Shown: piece after piece, positions 63,166-64,000 of the stretch
Numbering within the stretch: position 1 is the first letter of the stretch
Layout of the letters: the number at the start of each line of letters is the position of its first letter
Source of the DNA: Chitinophagaceae bacterium
Lineage (GTDB): Bacteria > Bacteroidota > Bacteroidia > Chitinophagales > Chitinophagaceae
Direction of reading: 5' to 3'
Assembly: GCA_947447465.1 (NCBI GenBank)
Contig: CANFKE010000012.1
Location: 1-64,000, forward strand
Length of the DNA stretch: 64,000 nt
Position numbers and translations under genes: made by a program
The notes under the pieces: model-generated
Database searches by the model: none
What the model was told of the DNA's origin: nothing
Seen by the model: the letters and a program-made list of their open reading frames with translations, nothing else

Positions 63166-64000
63166 TTATGCCGGAAACTGAATAATATATTTCTTACCAG
63201 GTTTTACGGTCAGCTTGTGCGCCCTTAACCATGGATTGTATATTTTCAGCATTTTATAGGTTGTCTTATTTTCCTTGGCCCAAACTGCAAGATCAGCTAT
63301 GGTAGTTGTCACTTCTACATCTCTTCCTTTCAATGGCTTATAAGCTTCTGAAGGATCAATGATATTTCCGGCTATCTTAGGGTTGGATAGTAAATACTTC
63401 AAAGCAAGAATTCTGAACACATAACGATTGGTTTCATCAGGAAATATCAGATCATAATAATTGGTAGCACCTTGAAAATCGGCCTGACTGCTATATCCGC
63501 CCATTCCACAATTATATGATGCCGCAGCAGCGGTCCATGTACCGAACTTATCATGTGCTTCTTTAAAGTATTTACTGGCAGCATCTGTTGCTTTTGCCAC
63601 ATTGAATCGTTCATCTACCTCATCACTTATTTCCAATCCGTAGCGAGGACCTGTATCCTTCATAAATTGCCAGAAACTGGAAGCGCCAACTCCAGATACC
63701 GCATTTTGCTGTAAAGAGCTCTCTGCTACACAAACATATTTAAAATCATCAGGCACACCGTTCGCTTTGAGGCGCTCTTCTATAACAGGCATATAACGGC
63801 CTGCCAGTTTTAAAATGTATAGTTGACTACCATGTACATAATAATTGACGATCAATTCCCTGTCAAGGCGTTCTTTCACCTCCCAACGATCCAGGGGAAC
63901 AGCTTCTCCGCTAAAATCAAGACTGGTTGGTAGCGCAGGTGAAAACCATTTGTATTGGGGTCTGCCTTCGCTGCTCACCTCTACACTGGTAGTTCCGGGC
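63166..64000 (-). CDS. membrane-bound lytic transglycosylase (MltD-like), 5' partial
   Basis: The frame stays open to the right edge, so the start lies outside; the visible 278 residues hold the SLT domain (CVAESSLQQNAVSGVGASSF then WQFMKDTGPRYG, with the catalytic Glu) and AAAASYNCGMGG. A C-terminal LysM-like part follows (TTTIADLAVWAKENKTTYKML, LTVKPGKKYIIQF). It cuts peptidoglycan glycan strands. 29 bp before the penicillin acylase gene, so possibly one unit. Confidence 0.9.
   Translation of the reverse strand, partial: PGTTSVEVSSEGRPQYKWFSPALPTSLDFSGEAVPLDRWEVKERLDRELIVNYYVHGSQLYILKLAGRYMPVIEERLKANGVPDDFKYVCVAESSLQQNAVSGVGASSFWQFMKDTGPRYGLEISDEVDERFNVAKATDAASKYFKEAHDKFGTWTAAAASYNCGMGGYSSQADFQGATNYYDLIFPDETNRYVFRILALKYLLSNPKIAGNIIDPSEAYKPLKGRDVEVTTTIADLAVWAKENKTTYKMLKIYNPWLRAHKLTVKPGKKYIIQFPA

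Overview
The window reads as a chromosomal segment of a member of the Bacteroidota, most like the Chitinophagales. The evidence is a type IX secretion C-terminal sorting domain on a giant surface protein, a GldD lipoprotein, several promoters with a TAnnTTTG -7 box, weak Shine-Dalgarno sequences and typical Bacteroidota families (GWxTD, WbqC-like, DUF3098, DUF2911, RHS proteins with YYPFG and YGFNGQ motifs). No species can be named from the sequence alone.

Positions 1-18,000 are an accessory region. It opens with the 3' part of a very large RHS (YD-repeat) gene whose C-terminal tip is a HELKH zinc-metallopeptidase domain of the M91/NleD type, followed by a small secreted protein that may be its immunity partner. 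Behind it lies a graveyard of further tip and immunity material: an rhs remnant, a broken serine recombinase, an intact IS3-family element with an A6G frameshift site, a short C-terminal tail with a secreted partner, and an orphan RHS tip with a different HEALH metallopeptidase domain overlapping a lipoprotein gene. Two copies of a 94-bp direct repeat (8041-8134 and 12208-12301, 3 mismatches) bracket this 4-kb block. Then come gene fragments (a broken helix-turn-helix-like gene, a papain-like peptidase fragment) and an integration module: zinc-ribbon protein, excisionase-like protein, a 328-aa unknown and a tyrosine recombinase. The recombinase abuts the 3' end of tRNA-Arg(CCT), which suggests an island inserted at that tRNA.

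Positions 18,100-32,250 are ordinary chromosome: gldD, the (p)ppGpp synthetase/hydrolase rel, an M32 carboxypeptidase, a Kir-type potassium channel, tRNA-Met, ftsX with a DUF3098 gene, a metallophosphoesterase, WbqC-like and GWxTD proteins, and hppD and hmgA for tyrosine breakdown.

Positions 32,250-44,800 hold a 2285-aa secreted multidomain protein whose promoter carries two identical GTTCATGAAC palindromes 20 bp apart. After it come a collagen-like lipoprotein, a pterin carbinolamine dehydratase (which fits with hppD and hmgA in phenylalanine and tyrosine use), an AraC regulator, a DUF983 protein, a sodium:solute symporter preceded by a 35-aa membrane peptide gene, and two related small membrane proteins.

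Positions 44,800-64,000 hold a PIG-L deacetylase, a DUF2911 protein, an ABC-2 exporter pair, an oxidoreductase, an esterase lipoprotein, an orphan histidine kinase, a lemA-TPM-TPM operon, pyrF, two hypothetical genes, prfC, a penicillin acylase family hydrolase and the 3' part of a lytic transglycosylase that runs off the right edge. Strong intrinsic terminators mark many of the convergent gene ends. The most unusual content is the RHS tip-cassette array and its repeats.
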